Shown here: in pieces, positions 7,034-16,097 of the stretch
Numbering within the stretch: the stretch's first letter is position 1
Layout: every line of letters begins with the position of its first letter
Assembly: GCA_023957775.1 (NCBI GenBank)
Contig: JAMLGR010000005.1
Location: 1-64,000, forward strand
Source: Fimbriimonadaceae bacterium
GTDB taxonomy: Bacteria > Armatimonadota > Fimbriimonadia > Fimbriimonadales > Fimbriimonadaceae
Direction of reading: 5' to 3'
Length of the DNA stretch: 64,000 nt
The notes under the pieces: model-generated
Told to the model about the DNA's origin: nothing
Databases searched by the model: none
Seen by the model: the letters and a program-made list of their open reading frames with translations, nothing else
Program-made: the position numbers and the translations under genes

Positions 7034-9646
7034 ATGAACGAATCCTCTCTCTCCTCGCGCTACGACGCCTCATCGGTCGAGCAACGCTGGTACGAAGCCT
7101 GGGAACAGGCCGGGCTCTTCAGCCCCGACCTCGACCCCACGAAGCCCCGATACACCGTCACCATTCCGCCTCCGAACATCACGGGGTCGCTGCACATGGG
7201 CCACGCCCTCTGCTATCCGCTTCAGGATGTGCTGGGCCGGTACCGTCGGCTGCAGGGAGACAGCGTGCTCATCGTCCCCGGACAAGACCACGCCGGCATC
7301 GCCACGCAGAGCGTCGTCGAGAAGCAGCTCCGCAAGGAGGGCTCGAGCGGTGCCGAAATTGGCCGCGATGCATTCGTCGAGCGCGTCTGGTCGTGGCGGA
7401 AGGAGAGCGGCGATACGATCCTCAACCAGCTTCGCCGCCTTGGGTGCGCCTTCGACTGGTCGCGCCTCCGGTTTACGCTCGACGACGCCTACGCCGAGGC
7501 TGTCCACCGCGTGTTCGTCGATTGGTTCGAGCGGGGGCTCATCTTCCGGGGGAAACGCGTCGTCAACTGGGATCCCGTGCTGAAAACCAGTGTCAGCGAC
7601 ATCGAAACCGAGCGGCGCCTCGTTCGAGGCAAGCTCTACTACATCCGCTACCCGTTCGCCGACGGGTCGGGCCACGTGGTGATCGCAACCACCCGCCCCG
7701 AAACAATGCTCGCCGACGTGGCCGTGGCGGTCCACCCTTCCGACGCGCGTTACAAAGGCCTCGTTGGCAAAACGCTGCTGCTGCCGCTGATGAACCGCGA
7801 GATTCCGTTGATCGCCGATATCTACCCCGATCCCGAGTTCGGATCGGGAGCGGTCAAGATCACTCCGGCCCACGACGCCAACGATTACGCCGTTGGCCAG
7901 CGACACGACCTCCCCATGCCCGTGCTCCTCGACGAACGCGCGCGCATCACCTCCGAGGGCGGCCCCTACGCCGGGCTCGATCGGGTCGAGGCCAGGAAGC
8001 GGATCGTGGCGGACCTCGAGGCGGCGGGGCTCCTCGAGAAGATCGAGGATCACGAGATCGCTTTGACCGTGAGCGAGCGGAGCGGGGAGCCCATCGAGCC
8101 GCTGCTTTCCGAGCAGTGGTTCGTGGACCAGCCCAAGCTTGCAGGACCGGTGCTCGAAGCCATGCGGGCGGGGCGGATCCGCTTCTCCCCCGAACGCTAC
8201 GAGCGGATCTTCGTCGAGTGGCTGGAGAACATCCGGGATTGGAATCTGAGCCGACAGCTCTGGTGGGGTCACCGGATTCCCATCTACTACACGGAGGCCG
8301 GCGAGGCGTTCGCAGGCCTGGATTGGAACGATGCCCAGGCGAAGGCCGGGGACAAGAAGATTGTTCGCCAGGACGACGATGTCCTCGACACGTGGTTCAG
8401 CAGCGGTCTCTGGCCGTTCGCGGTCCTTGGCTGGCCCGAAGCCACGGAGGAGTTCGCAGAACGGTATCCCACGAGCGTTCTGGTTACGGATCGCAACATC
8501 ATCAACCTGTGGGTGGCCCGCATGGCGATGATGAGCCTCGACCTGCTCCACGAGATCCCCTTCCACCACGTCTTCATCTATGCCACCGTGCTCACCGAAG
8601 ACGGCCGCCGCATGAGCAAGAGCCTGGGCACGGGCGTCGATCCCATGGGCGTGATCGAGAGCTTTGGCGCCGACGCCATGCGCTGGACCCTCCTCAGCCA
8701 AACCGGATCGAACCAGGACATCCGCTACAGCGACAAGAAGACCGAGGACGCCCGCAACTTCTGCAACAAGATCTGGAACGCTACCCGCTTCGTGCTGCTC
8801 CACACGCCTGACGGCAAACCCGCCAGTCCCGGTGAACTGGAGCCGGCCGACAAGTGGCTCTTGAGTCGCCTCGTGGCGACCGAGCGTGCCGTCCGGACAG
8901 CCTATGAAAGCTACGACTTGCAGGTTGCAGCGCAGCATTTGTATAAGTTCTGGTGGTCAGAGTTATGTGATTGGTACATCGAAGTCTCCAAGTCGAGGTT
9001 GACCGATTCCGCTTCCGCAACCGCTCCCCAGTGGGTGCTGCTGACCGCGATCGAGGCGTTCGTCACGATGCTCCATCCCCTGATGCCCTTCCTCACCGAA
9101 GAGGTCTACAGCCACCTGCCCCTGCCCGAGAAGGCGCCCTTCCTCATGGCGGCGCGGTGGCCCGAGCTGCCCGAGCACTACGCGGACGGCGCTACCGAAG
9201 CCGATGTCGAGCGGGCGTTCGAAGTCACGCGGGCGCTCCGAGCCCTGCGGGCGGAGGTGGACCTGCCCGCGATGAAGTCCGTGCCGGATGCGTACTACGC
9301 GGGCGACCTTCGCGGCGGCGAGCCGATCGTCCAATCGCAGGCGTGGATCGAGACCCTCCACCCCACACCTCCGCCCGACCCTGAGAAGGCCCTCTCGACC
9401 AGCATCGAGGGGATCGACCTGTGGCTGCCCCTGGCAGGGCTCGTCGATCCCGACAAGGAGTTGGCGCGCCTTGGGAAGGAGAAGGAGAAGCTCGCCGACG
9501 AACTCGCCAAGCTTCAAGCCCGGCTGGCCAATCCCCAGTTCGTCGAGCGCGCGAAGCCGGAGGTCGTGGAGCGCGAGCGCGCAACCGCCGCGGACCTCGA
9601 GGAGCGGATCGCGAAGCTCGAAGCGCGGCAGGCGATGTTCGGGTAG
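7034..9646 (+). CDS. valS: Valine--tRNA ligase
   Basis: An 870-residue class I aminoacyl-tRNA synthetase that charges tRNA-Val and edits mis-activated threonine. The HIGH motif is 'HMGH' at residues 54-57, the KMSKS loop is 'RMSKS' with M527, and the CP1 editing domain lies between them (about 170-370, including 'VVIATTRPETMLADVAVAV'). The anticodon-binding domain has the 'KFWWSELCDWYIE' signature of ValRS, and the protein ends in the ValRS-specific coiled-coil arm (about 805-870, Lys/Glu/Leu-rich). Length fits the family. A strong Shine-Dalgarno 'aggaaaggagg' precedes the ATG. No T-box leader is visible upstream, only repeats and the parS-like site. A family A array begins about 20 nt after the stop. 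Confidence 0.98.
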   Translation: MNESSLSSRYDASSVEQRWYEAWEQAGLFSPDLDPTKPRYTVTIPPPNITGSLHMGHALCYPLQDVLGRYRRLQGDSVLIVPGQDHAGIATQSVVEKQLRKEGSSGAEIGRDAFVERVWSWRKESGDTILNQLRRLGCAFDWSRLRFTLDDAYAEAVHRVFVDWFERGLIFRGKRVVNWDPVLKTSVSDIETERRLVRGKLYYIRYPFADGSGHVVIATTRPETMLADVAVAVHPSDARYKGLVGKTLLLPLMNREIPLIADIYPDPEFGSGAVKITPAHDANDYAVGQRHDLPMPVLLDERARITSEGGPYAGLDRVEARKRIVADLEAAGLLEKIEDHEIALTVSERSGEPIEPLLSEQWFVDQPKLAGPVLEAMRAGRIRFSPERYERIFVEWLENIRDWNLSRQLWWGHRIPIYYTEAGEAFAGLDWNDAQAKAGDKKIVRQDDDVLDTWFSSGLWPFAVLGWPEATEEFAERYPTSVLVTDRNIINLWVARMAMMSLDLLHEIPFHHVFIYATVLTEDGRRMSKSLGTGVDPMGVIESFGADAMRWTLLSQTGSNQDIRYSDKKTEDARNFCNKIWNATRFVLLHTPDGKPASPGELEPADKWLLSRLVATERAVRTAYESYDLQVAAQHLYKFWWSELCDWYIEVSKSRLTDSASATAPQWVLLTAIEAFVTMLHPLMPFLTEEVYSHLPLPEKAPFLMAARWPELPEHYADGATEADVERAFEVTRALRALRAEVDLPAMKSVPDAYYAGDLRGGEPIVQSQAWIETLHPTPPPDPEKALSTSIEGIDLWLPLAGLVDPDKELARLGKEKEKLADELAKLQARLANPQFVERAKPEVVERERATAADLEERIAKLEARQAMFG

Positions 9647-9661
9647 GGAGAGCGCGCGAAG

Positions 9662-9815
9662 GGGGAGTTGCACGCAAAGAACGCAAAGGGCGCTAAGGGG
9701 AGGGTTCACGCAGAGGCGCTGAAGCGCGGAGGGTTGCACGCAAAGGCGCGGAGGGGTGCACGCAAAGGACGCAAAGGGCGCTAAGGGGAGGGTTCACGCG
9801 GAGGCGCTGAAGCGC
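9662..9815 (+). repeat. Family A repeat array downstream of valS
   Basis: Modules 'cacgcaaagaacgcaaagg' and 'cacgcagaggcgctgaagcg' alternate, in the same orientation as valS and starting about 20 nt after its stop. Together with the next two repeat features this accounts for nearly all of the 513-nt gap 9647-10159; no gene is seen in it. Confidence 0.9.
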
Positions 9816-9888
9816 GGAGGGGTTCTGGTTTGGGGTTGTGGCCCTACCCGCATGCATGGGACATCGGGAAGCAACTCACGCCACCCGA

Positions 9889-9999
9889 GTCATCCCAAGC
9901 AACGTTGAGGAACCTGGAGCCGGGAGCGAGCGTGACTCGGCTACTCCCGCAACCTGCGCGCCCTGCACCACCAGTTCCCTCGACTTCGCTCGGGATGAC
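9889..9999. repeat. Full-length family B element (about 110 bp, terminal inverted repeats)
   Basis: Starts 'gtcatcccaagcaacg' + 'ttgaggaa' and ends 'ttccctcgacttcgctcggg' + 'atgac', i.e. imperfect terminal inverted repeats of about 24 nt around a 60-nt centre. The right half, 'gccctgcaccaccag' onward, is nearly identical to 93-135. No coding capacity; MITE-like architecture. Confidence 0.8.
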
Positions 10000-10035
10000 C
10001 CCCATTCGCCCTCCGCGCCCTTCGCCTAGCCCCAT

Positions 10036-10188
10036 AGCGGTCTTTGCGTTCTTTGCGTGAAAACCCTCCGCGCCTCAGCGCCTCTGCGTGAAACCCCTAG
10101 CGATCTTTGCGTTCTTTGCGTGAAAACCCTCCGCGCCTCAGCGCCTCTGCGTGAAACCCCTAGCGATCTTTGCGTTCTTTGCGTGAAA
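10036..10188 (-). repeat. Family A repeat array overlapping the end of the ComEC-type hydrolase gene
   Basis: Nearly identical units 'ctccgcgcctcagcgcctct' + 'gcgtgaaaac' and 'ctagcgatctttgcgttctt' + 'tgcgtg'. Read on the minus strand they follow, and partly encode, the 3' end of the metallo-beta-lactamase-fold gene. Confidence 0.9.
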
Positions 10189-11032
10189 CTGGCGCGAGAA
10201 GGTGGACCCCTTCGGCCCCGAACGTGAAGCGGATCGTCCCGTCGCGGTCCGTGCGCAGCACCTTCGCGTCCGCCGCCTCGTAGCGCGCCAGCACCGAGCC
10301 GCTCGGATGCCCGTACCGGTTGTCGCGCCCGCAGCTCGCGACCGCGTAGCGCGGATGCACCGAGGCCAACCACCGCGGACCCGAGGACGTCGCGCTGCCG
10401 TGGTGGCCCGCCATGATGACCTCCGCACGCCAATCCTCGCCGCGCGCCAAGACCGCCGCCTCCGTGTCCACCCCCGCGTCGCCACTCAACGTGGCGCTCG
10501 CTTGACCATTCGTTAGGTGAACAAACAACGATCCTTGGTTGTCCTCGGCCCCGCGGGCCAGGGGAGGGGCGACGATCCGCGCCTCGAGCGCGCCGATCGA
10601 GACGTGCGCCTCCGCGTCGATCCAGAGTATCCGGTCCTCGCCGATGCCCGCGCGACGCAACGCCCGGCGCAGGTCCTTGTGGTCGTGGAACGCGCGCGAC
10701 GCCGCCACCCGGCCGATGGGAAACGCGCGCGCCAAGGAGGGAAGACCCCCGATGTGGTCCGCGTCCGGGTGGGTCAGCAACACGAGATCGAGCGTCTCCA
10801 CGCCCAACTCGTGCAACGCGGGCGCCGCCAAACGAAGCCCCGCGTCGAACCGGTCCGTCGCGGGCGCCGCGTCCACCAACACCGTGCAACCCGCATGCTG
10901 AAGCACCACGCAGTCGCCTTGGCCCACCGCGAGGAACGACAGAGCGCTCGCGGGAAAGGGCTCGCTCCAACCCCACATGCCCCCCAGCGCCGCCGGAACC
11001 AGCGCCCCGGCGATCCAGCGCAAGGCCCTCAC
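10160..11032 (-). CDS. ComEC-type metallo-beta-lactamase-fold hydrolase, separate C-terminal half of ComEC
   Basis: A 290-residue protein equivalent to the extracellular C-terminal domain of ComEC/Rec2, proposed to process DNA during uptake. After a membrane segment ('IAGALVPAALGGMWGW') it reads 'SFLAVGQGDCVVLQHAG', then the metal motif 'LLTHPDADHIGGL', 'ATLSGDAGVD' and 'VIMAGHHGSATSSG', all typical of ComEC. It begins at GTG 11032, whose last bases form the TGA of the upstream channel gene (GTGA overlap). The two halves are therefore translationally coupled rather than fused. The final residues 'SRKERKDR' and the TAG stop come from a family A repeat. An alternative reading is that a frameshift split an ancestral fused gene. 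Confidence 0.85.
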   Translation of the reverse strand: MRALRWIAGALVPAALGGMWGWSEPFPASALSFLAVGQGDCVVLQHAGCTVLVDAAPATDRFDAGLRLAAPALHELGVETLDLVLLTHPDADHIGGLPSLARAFPIGRVAASRAFHDHKDLRRALRRAGIGEDRILWIDAEAHVSIGALEARIVAPPLARGAEDNQGSLFVHLTNGQASATLSGDAGVDTEAAVLARGEDWRAEVIMAGHHGSATSSGPRWLASVHPRYAVASCGRDNRYGHPSGSVLARYEAADAKVLRTDRDGTIRFTFGAEGVHLLAPVSRKERKDR

Positions 11033-12423
11033 CGCGGCACCGGCTCCGAAACCGGTCTCGGGACCCGGCGCCAGAACGCCAGCCACACGAAGTAGTACGC
11101 GGCGATCCAATACGGGTGGAAGGGCGGAATCTCCACCGCGGCCCACGGCTGGCTCCCAAACAGCGACACCACCCACAACACCCAACCCGCCAACGGCTGA
11201 ACCACCCAGCCCATGGCGCCGGCCGCCGCCGAAGGCAACAGCCAAGACGCGGCCAACGCCGCGAGCGCCGTCGTCATCATCGGCGGCAGCACGAAGGCCA
11301 CCATCACGTTCGCGGGAACCGAAGCCAGCGACACCATCCCGAAGTGGTAGGCGACCAGCGGGCCCGAGGCGAGCGTCGCCGCCAAACTCGTGCGCGCCAC
11401 GTCGACCAGCCCCCGGCCCAAACGGCCAAGCCCGCCCCGCGCCGGCCGCCGGGCGCGAAGAAACAATGCCAAGCCGAAGACCGTCGCAAACGAGAGCTGG
11501 AAACCCGCGTCCTGAAGCGAGCGAGGCGAGAACACCAGGTACGCCAACCCCGCCAACGCGAGCGCGGACAACGCGTCCGGCTCCCGTCGGAACAAGTACG
11601 CCGCCGCATACACAGCCGCCATGATCACCGCACGAACGACCGGCGGCCGAAACCCGGTCGCGGCCGCGTACAACACCAGCACGCCCAACAACAACAGCAG
11701 TTGGGCCCAACGAGGGATCGGCAGCGACACCAGCGCCATCTGAAGGGCGAACGCGAAGATCAGCACGTGGAGCCCGGAGGCCGACACGATGTGCGTCGTC
11801 CCCGAGCGCTGCAGCTCGGTGCGCGTCTCCGTATCCAACTCCCCGCTGACGTTGAAACACACGGCGTCCACCACGCGCGCCGCCTCGGGAACCATCGTCG
11901 CGCCGCAAAAGCGGACGAACGCCGCGCGCCACCGCACCCCCCACGCCAACACGCCGCCCGAACCCGCAAGACGCACCAGCGACGCCGGCTGGAGGCGCGC
12001 CGACACGCCCCGCGCGTGCCAGTAGGCGTCCGACCCGTCCGGCAGCGGGCGCAACACCCCCTTCACGCGCACCACGTCCCCCAACGCGAGCATGCGATCC
12101 CCGTCCACCCACATGCTGAACCGCCCCGTCGGGCCCTCCACCTCGCACGTCGAACCGTCGGGATACAAACGCGGCACCGTCGCCACCGAGACCGTGCCCT
12201 CGAAGTAGCTCCTCTCCCGCAGCGGCGTCATCGCCCCGCGAGGCGCCAGCGCCAACCCCAGCAGCGCCATCCAGCACGCCAGACGCTTCAGCTCCCACGA
12301 GCGAACCAGCAGCAACAGAACGATCAGCAGCGGAAACGCGGCGACGTCCAACGGCGAAGCCAACCCCACGGCCAACCCCGCGACGGCGACGAGGAGCGGA
12401 CGCGCCTCAAGCTCCGCCCTCAT
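11029..12423 (-). CDS. comEC: ComEC/Rec2 DNA-uptake channel, membrane half
   Basis: A 464-residue polytopic inner-membrane protein corresponding to the N-terminal (DUF4131) and Competence domains of ComEC. About residues 1-60 are hydrophobic, followed by a soluble OB-like region ('GTVSVATVPRLYPDGS'). The Competence domain begins near 'VCFNVSGELDTETRTELQRS' and contains the hallmark 'GTTHIVSASGLHVLI', with many helices such as 'WAQLLLLLGVLVLYAAATGF'. It would conduct single-stranded DNA across the inner membrane during transformation. The protein stops before the beta-lactamase-like domain, which is encoded by the next, overlapping gene. Its ATG overlaps the end of the DUF721 gene by 17 nt, so the three genes form an operon. 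Confidence 0.88.
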   Translation of the reverse strand: MRAELEARPLLVAVAGLAVGLASPLDVAAFPLLIVLLLLVRSWELKRLACWMALLGLALAPRGAMTPLRERSYFEGTVSVATVPRLYPDGSTCEVEGPTGRFSMWVDGDRMLALGDVVRVKGVLRPLPDGSDAYWHARGVSARLQPASLVRLAGSGGVLAWGVRWRAAFVRFCGATMVPEAARVVDAVCFNVSGELDTETRTELQRSGTTHIVSASGLHVLIFAFALQMALVSLPIPRWAQLLLLLGVLVLYAAATGFRPPVVRAVIMAAVYAAAYLFRREPDALSALALAGLAYLVFSPRSLQDAGFQLSFATVFGLALFLRARRPARGGLGRLGRGLVDVARTSLAATLASGPLVAYHFGMVSLASVPANVMVAFVLPPMMTTALAALAASWLLPSAAAGAMGWVVQPLAGWVLWVVSLFGSQPWAAVEIPPFHPYWIAAYYFVWLAFWRRVPRPVSEPVPR

Positions 12424-12826
12424 CCTCCCACTGCCTCAACCGCCGCTCGGCAATCTCCCGGATCGAAAGGCCCGAGACATCCGATCGTTTGGGTTCCGAA
12501 GGTTCTTCGGGGGGCTCCGCCGGCTCCAGGCCCTCGCGCACGGTCCGGTCCCCGAACCGAACGTCTTCGAACAGGCCCCGCTCGCCCGCAAGCTCGTCCA
12601 ACCCCTTGAGGATCCGCTCCTTCATCAGGCGCAGCTCGCTGGCCCAAGCCGAACCCTTCACGGCGACCCACACCGTGCCGCGCTCGTACCGGTCGGGCCA
12701 CGACCGCTTCGCCAGCTCTTCGCCCACCACCTCGTTCCAGCGACGCAGCACGCGTTGCGCGCGCGCGGCGCGGAGCACCTCCGCCCGCTCGATCGCCCCT
12801 CCCATCACGTCGCGAATCTGTCTCAT
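12407..12826 (-). CDS. DciA-like (DUF721) protein, putative replicative-helicase operator
   Basis: A 139-residue protein with the DUF721 core: 'LRRWNEVVGEELAKRSWPDR' then 'GTVWVAVKGSAWASELRLMK' and a trailing helix. In bacteria lacking DnaC/DnaI, DciA proteins assist loading of the DnaB helicase, and they often sit near recF/dnaA. The C-terminal 50 residues are Pro/Glu-rich and probably disordered. The start is taken at the ATG at 12826 (MRQIRDVMGG); the upstream open frame has no DUF721-like sequence. First gene of the operon with the two comEC halves and divergent from the tricorn-like protease, 116 nt away. Confidence 0.75.
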   Translation of the reverse strand: MRQIRDVMGGAIERAEVLRAARAQRVLRRWNEVVGEELAKRSWPDRYERGTVWVAVKGSAWASELRLMKERILKGLDELAGERGLFEDVRFGDRTVREGLEPAEPPEEPSEPKRSDVSGLSIREIAERRLRQWEDEGGA

Positions 12827-12942
12827 CGCACTGCATCCTACCGGTCCCCACCCTGAAAGAAACCCGTGGAGAACGGCACGACCTAGGTCCTCTTCGCCAT
12901 CGCTTTCCATCGTCCTTCCCACGCGTGCGCTATGCTCGAAAA

Positions 12943-15900
12943 ATGCTGTGCGCTCTGCTGCTTCCGCTCTTCGTCGAGGACGCCCCCTTCCTCCGCACGC
13001 CCGACGTCCACGGCGACAAGGTCGTTTTCACGTGCGAAGGAGATCTCTGGCTCGGCTCGATCTCCAAGCTCGAGGCCGTGCGCCTCACGCGCCACGAGGG
13101 CACCGAGATGGATGCCCGGTTCTCGCCCGACGGCTCCAAGATCGCGTTCACAGCCGAGTACGACGGCGTGCGGGAGGCCTACGTGATGCCCACCGCCGGC
13201 GGCGTTCCCAAGCGGATCACGTACCGCCACGACTACGCCTTCGTGCAGGACTGGACCCCCGATGGCAAGTCGGTCCTGCTTCGCGCGCGCAGCCTGCCGC
13301 GCAGCTTCGGCCTCTACCAGGTCCCGGCCGACGGCGGCCCCGAGTCCAAACTGCCGATCGAATTCGCATCGCACGCGGCGTACGCGCCGAACGGCCAACT
13401 CGTCTTCACGCGCTTCTACCGCGCCTCCGACGCGTGGTTCCACTACAAGGGCGGCATGCAGAACCAGATCTGGACCGCCGACCTCGGCGCCAAGCGCTTC
13501 AAGCAGATCACCAACGTCGACGGCACGAACGAGTACCCCGTCGCGGCCGCAGGCCACGCCGTGTTCGCCAACGAACGCGACGGGACCTTCCGGCTCCTGG
13601 CGGTGCCTCTGGCGGGAGGGGCTCCCAAACCCCTCGGCTCGGCCAGCGACGTCGAGATCCGCGAACTCGCGGGCGACGACGCGCACGTCGTCTACGAACG
13701 CGGACGCGGCATCGAGATGGCGGACCCCGCCACCGGCAAGATCACGCCCCTCCCGTTCCGACTCGTCAGCGACCGGATGCACATGGTGCCGTTCCACACC
13801 GATCCCGAACCGATCGGCGCCTACGCGATCAGTCCCACGGGCAAACGCGTCTACGCCGAAGCACGGGGCCAAATCCTCGACCTGCCGGTCGGCGATGGCG
13901 AGAGCAGGGTGTGGAAGCGTCAGGATGGCGCTCGGCTCCGCCTGCCCAAGCCCAGCCCCGACGGCAAAAGCCTGGCCTACACCAGCGACGCCAGCGGGGA
14001 ACAGCAGCTCGTCGTCGCGAACATCGACGGCAGCGGCGAACACGCCCTCACCACCGACGCGAAGCGCCAACTCGTGGACTTCCGATGGAGCCCCGACTCG
14101 AAGTGGATCCTGCTCTACGACAGCGAGATGCGCCTTCGGCTCGTCGACGCCGCCACCGGCCAAGACCGCGTGATCCACCAGGAGATCCTGAGCTGGGGAC
14201 CGACGCCCACCTCGTTCTCACCGGACTCCAAATGGATCGCGCTCACCCAGACCGATCCGATTTCGAACCAGACCAACCTCGCGCTCTACGAGATCGCGAC
14301 GGCGAAAACCACCGTGCTCGGGCACCCCCTGGCCTACGACACCGCGCCGGCCTTCAGCTCCGACGGCAAGTACCTCGCGTTCCTCTCGAGACGCACCTTC
14401 TCGGCGGTCGACGACGCCATCCTCAACCAGTTGAACACGGAGCCCGCCACGCAGATCATGCTGATGCTGCTCTCCGCCAAGGAGAAGAACCCGCTCGCCC
14501 TCAAAGACCCCGTCGAAGGGGCGGAAAAGCCCGAAGAGAAGTCCGATAAGGCCAAGGAGGTCGAGGTCGCGATCGATTTCGACGGCCTGTACGAGCGCTC
14601 GATCGCGCTTCCCCTCAAGCCGGGCAAGTACACGCAGGTCGCCATGGTGGGATCGAAGGTGATCTTCGCCGACGACGAGGCGGTCGCCTCCTACGACTTG
14701 GGCGCCAAGGCCCCCGCCACGATCACGCCGGGCACGACCTTCGAGCTGAGCGCCGATGGCAAGAAGCTCCTGGTCCGCAACCGCGTCGTGGATGTCGCAG
14801 GAAAGGACCTGCCCCCGACGGCCGGCGCGCTCAAGACCAACGGCCTCACGTTGTTGATCGACCCGGCCTCCGAGTGGAAGCAGATGTACTGGGACGCGTG
14901 GCGCCTGCTGCGCGACTACTTCTACGTCCCCAACATGAACGGGGTGGATTGGCCGGCGATCGGCAAGAAATACGCCACGTACCTCGATTCGGTGCGCAGC
15001 CGGGACGAGCTCGACATCCTCATCCGCTGGATGCAGTCGGAGTTGGGATCGTCCCACGAGTATCTGCAGCCCGGCGACGAGCGCGAACTGCTCAAGCCGG
15101 TCGCCGGCGGGTTCCTCGGCATCGATACCGAGCCGGACCCCTCCGGGAAGCTCCGCCTCACGAAGGTGATCCGCGGCGACGGCCTCCGGGAGGACGAGCG
15201 TTCGCCGCTCGCCGTCGCCGGCATCGACGCCAAGGAGGGCGAGTTCCTCCTCGCCGTGGCGGGCCAACCGCTCGACGCCCGCTCCGATTACCGGGCCGCG
15301 CTTGTGGGCCGGGCCGGTCAGATCGTCTCCGTCGTGCTGAACGACAAGCCGACGCTCGAAGGGGCGCGCACCGTGTTCGTCAAGCCGATCGGCAACGAGA
15401 CGCGCATGCGCCGGCTCGAGTGGGTGGAACAGAACCGGCGCTACGTCGAGAAGGCGTCGGGAGGGAAGGTCGGCTACCTCTACCTCGCCGCGATGTCCGG
15501 GCCCGACGTGGAGGACTTCATCCGCCAGTTCTATCCGCAGCGCAACAAGGAGGCGCTCATCGTGGACACGCGCTTCAACAACGGCGGCTACACGCAGAAC
15601 ACCATCAACAAGATCCTGTCGGAGAAGCTGACCGGGTTCTTCAACATGCGGGCGAGCTCGGCATCTTGGACGCGGAACGGCGACTACTTCCTCGGGCCCA
15701 AGGTCTGCATCACCAACGAGTTCAACGTGTCCTGCGGCGAGGAGTTTCCCCACCGGTTCCGCGACCTCGGCCTTGGGCCGATCATCGGCCGCAGAACGTA
15801 TGGCGGCGAGGTCGGCTCGTCGCCCGGCTGGCCCCTCGCCGACGGCGGCGTCGTGTCCGTTCCCAACTACGGGATGTGGACGCCGAAGGACGGGTGGGTG

Positions 15901-16083
15901 ATCGAGGGTCCCGGGGTCTCCCCCGACATCGACGTTCCCAGCGATCCCAACGCGTTCGCCATCGGGAAGGACCCCCAACTCGACAAGTCGGTCGAGTGGC
16001 TGCTCGACGATCTGAAGCGGCACCCGGTGGTGCAGCCGAAACAACCCGCCGATCCGATCCGCATCCGCCGCGGCGGCGGGTAG
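12943..16083 (+). CDS. Tricorn-type protease (beta-propeller plus PDZ plus S41 peptidase)
   Basis: A 1046-residue protein with the tricorn protease layout. N-terminal WD40/TolB-like propeller repeats contain many 'FSPDGSKIAF'-type motifs (about residues 20-510). A helical domain follows ('YWDAWRLLRDYFYVPNMNGVDW'), then a PDZ region (about 720-810) and an S41-type catalytic core. Tricorn cuts peptides released by other proteases. By analogy the catalytic His is H705 ('LGSSHEYLQ') and the nucleophile S930 ('NEFNVSCGEEFP'), followed by 'LGLGPIIGRRTYGGEVGSS'. Archaeal tricorn has Ser-Asp-Gly here; this protein has Ser-Cys-Gly. The start could also be GTG 12925. A short hydrophobic N-terminus makes export possible. 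It faces recF convergently. Confidence 0.87.
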   Translation: MLCALLLPLFVEDAPFLRTPDVHGDKVVFTCEGDLWLGSISKLEAVRLTRHEGTEMDARFSPDGSKIAFTAEYDGVREAYVMPTAGGVPKRITYRHDYAFVQDWTPDGKSVLLRARSLPRSFGLYQVPADGGPESKLPIEFASHAAYAPNGQLVFTRFYRASDAWFHYKGGMQNQIWTADLGAKRFKQITNVDGTNEYPVAAAGHAVFANERDGTFRLLAVPLAGGAPKPLGSASDVEIRELAGDDAHVVYERGRGIEMADPATGKITPLPFRLVSDRMHMVPFHTDPEPIGAYAISPTGKRVYAEARGQILDLPVGDGESRVWKRQDGARLRLPKPSPDGKSLAYTSDASGEQQLVVANIDGSGEHALTTDAKRQLVDFRWSPDSKWILLYDSEMRLRLVDAATGQDRVIHQEILSWGPTPTSFSPDSKWIALTQTDPISNQTNLALYEIATAKTTVLGHPLAYDTAPAFSSDGKYLAFLSRRTFSAVDDAILNQLNTEPATQIMLMLLSAKEKNPLALKDPVEGAEKPEEKSDKAKEVEVAIDFDGLYERSIALPLKPGKYTQVAMVGSKVIFADDEAVASYDLGAKAPATITPGTTFELSADGKKLLVRNRVVDVAGKDLPPTAGALKTNGLTLLIDPASEWKQMYWDAWRLLRDYFYVPNMNGVDWPAIGKKYATYLDSVRSRDELDILIRWMQSELGSSHEYLQPGDERELLKPVAGGFLGIDTEPDPSGKLRLTKVIRGDGLREDERSPLAVAGIDAKEGEFLLAVAGQPLDARSDYRAALVGRAGQIVSVVLNDKPTLEGARTVFVKPIGNETRMRRLEWVEQNRRYVEKASGGKVGYLYLAAMSGPDVEDFIRQFYPQRNKEALIVDTRFNNGGYTQNTINKILSEKLTGFFNMRASSASWTRNGDYFLGPKVCITNEFNVSCGEEFPHRFRDLGLGPIIGRRTYGGEVGSSPGWPLADGGVVSVPNYGMWTPKDGWVIEGPGVSPDIDVPSDPNAFAIGKDPQLDKSVEWLLDDLKRHPVVQPKQPADPIRIRRGGG

Positions 16084-16097
16084 GCCCGGGTCCCGGG

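Noticed and set aside
11033-12298. Upstream extension of the ComEC-type hydrolase frame across the channel gene
   Set aside because: In this stretch the frame is low-complexity Gly/Ala/Arg sequence, while the other minus frame encodes conserved ComEC helices. The GTGA overlap gives a clean start at 11032.
10160-12423. Programmed frameshift joining the two ComEC halves
   Set aside because: No slippery heptamer is visible at the junction, and the overlapping GTG start explains expression of the second half more simply.
12489-14549. A 686-codon open frame overlapping dciA-like and tricorn genes on the plus strand
   Set aside because: It crosses two convincing genes in another frame or strand and is almost entirely Arg/Pro-rich.
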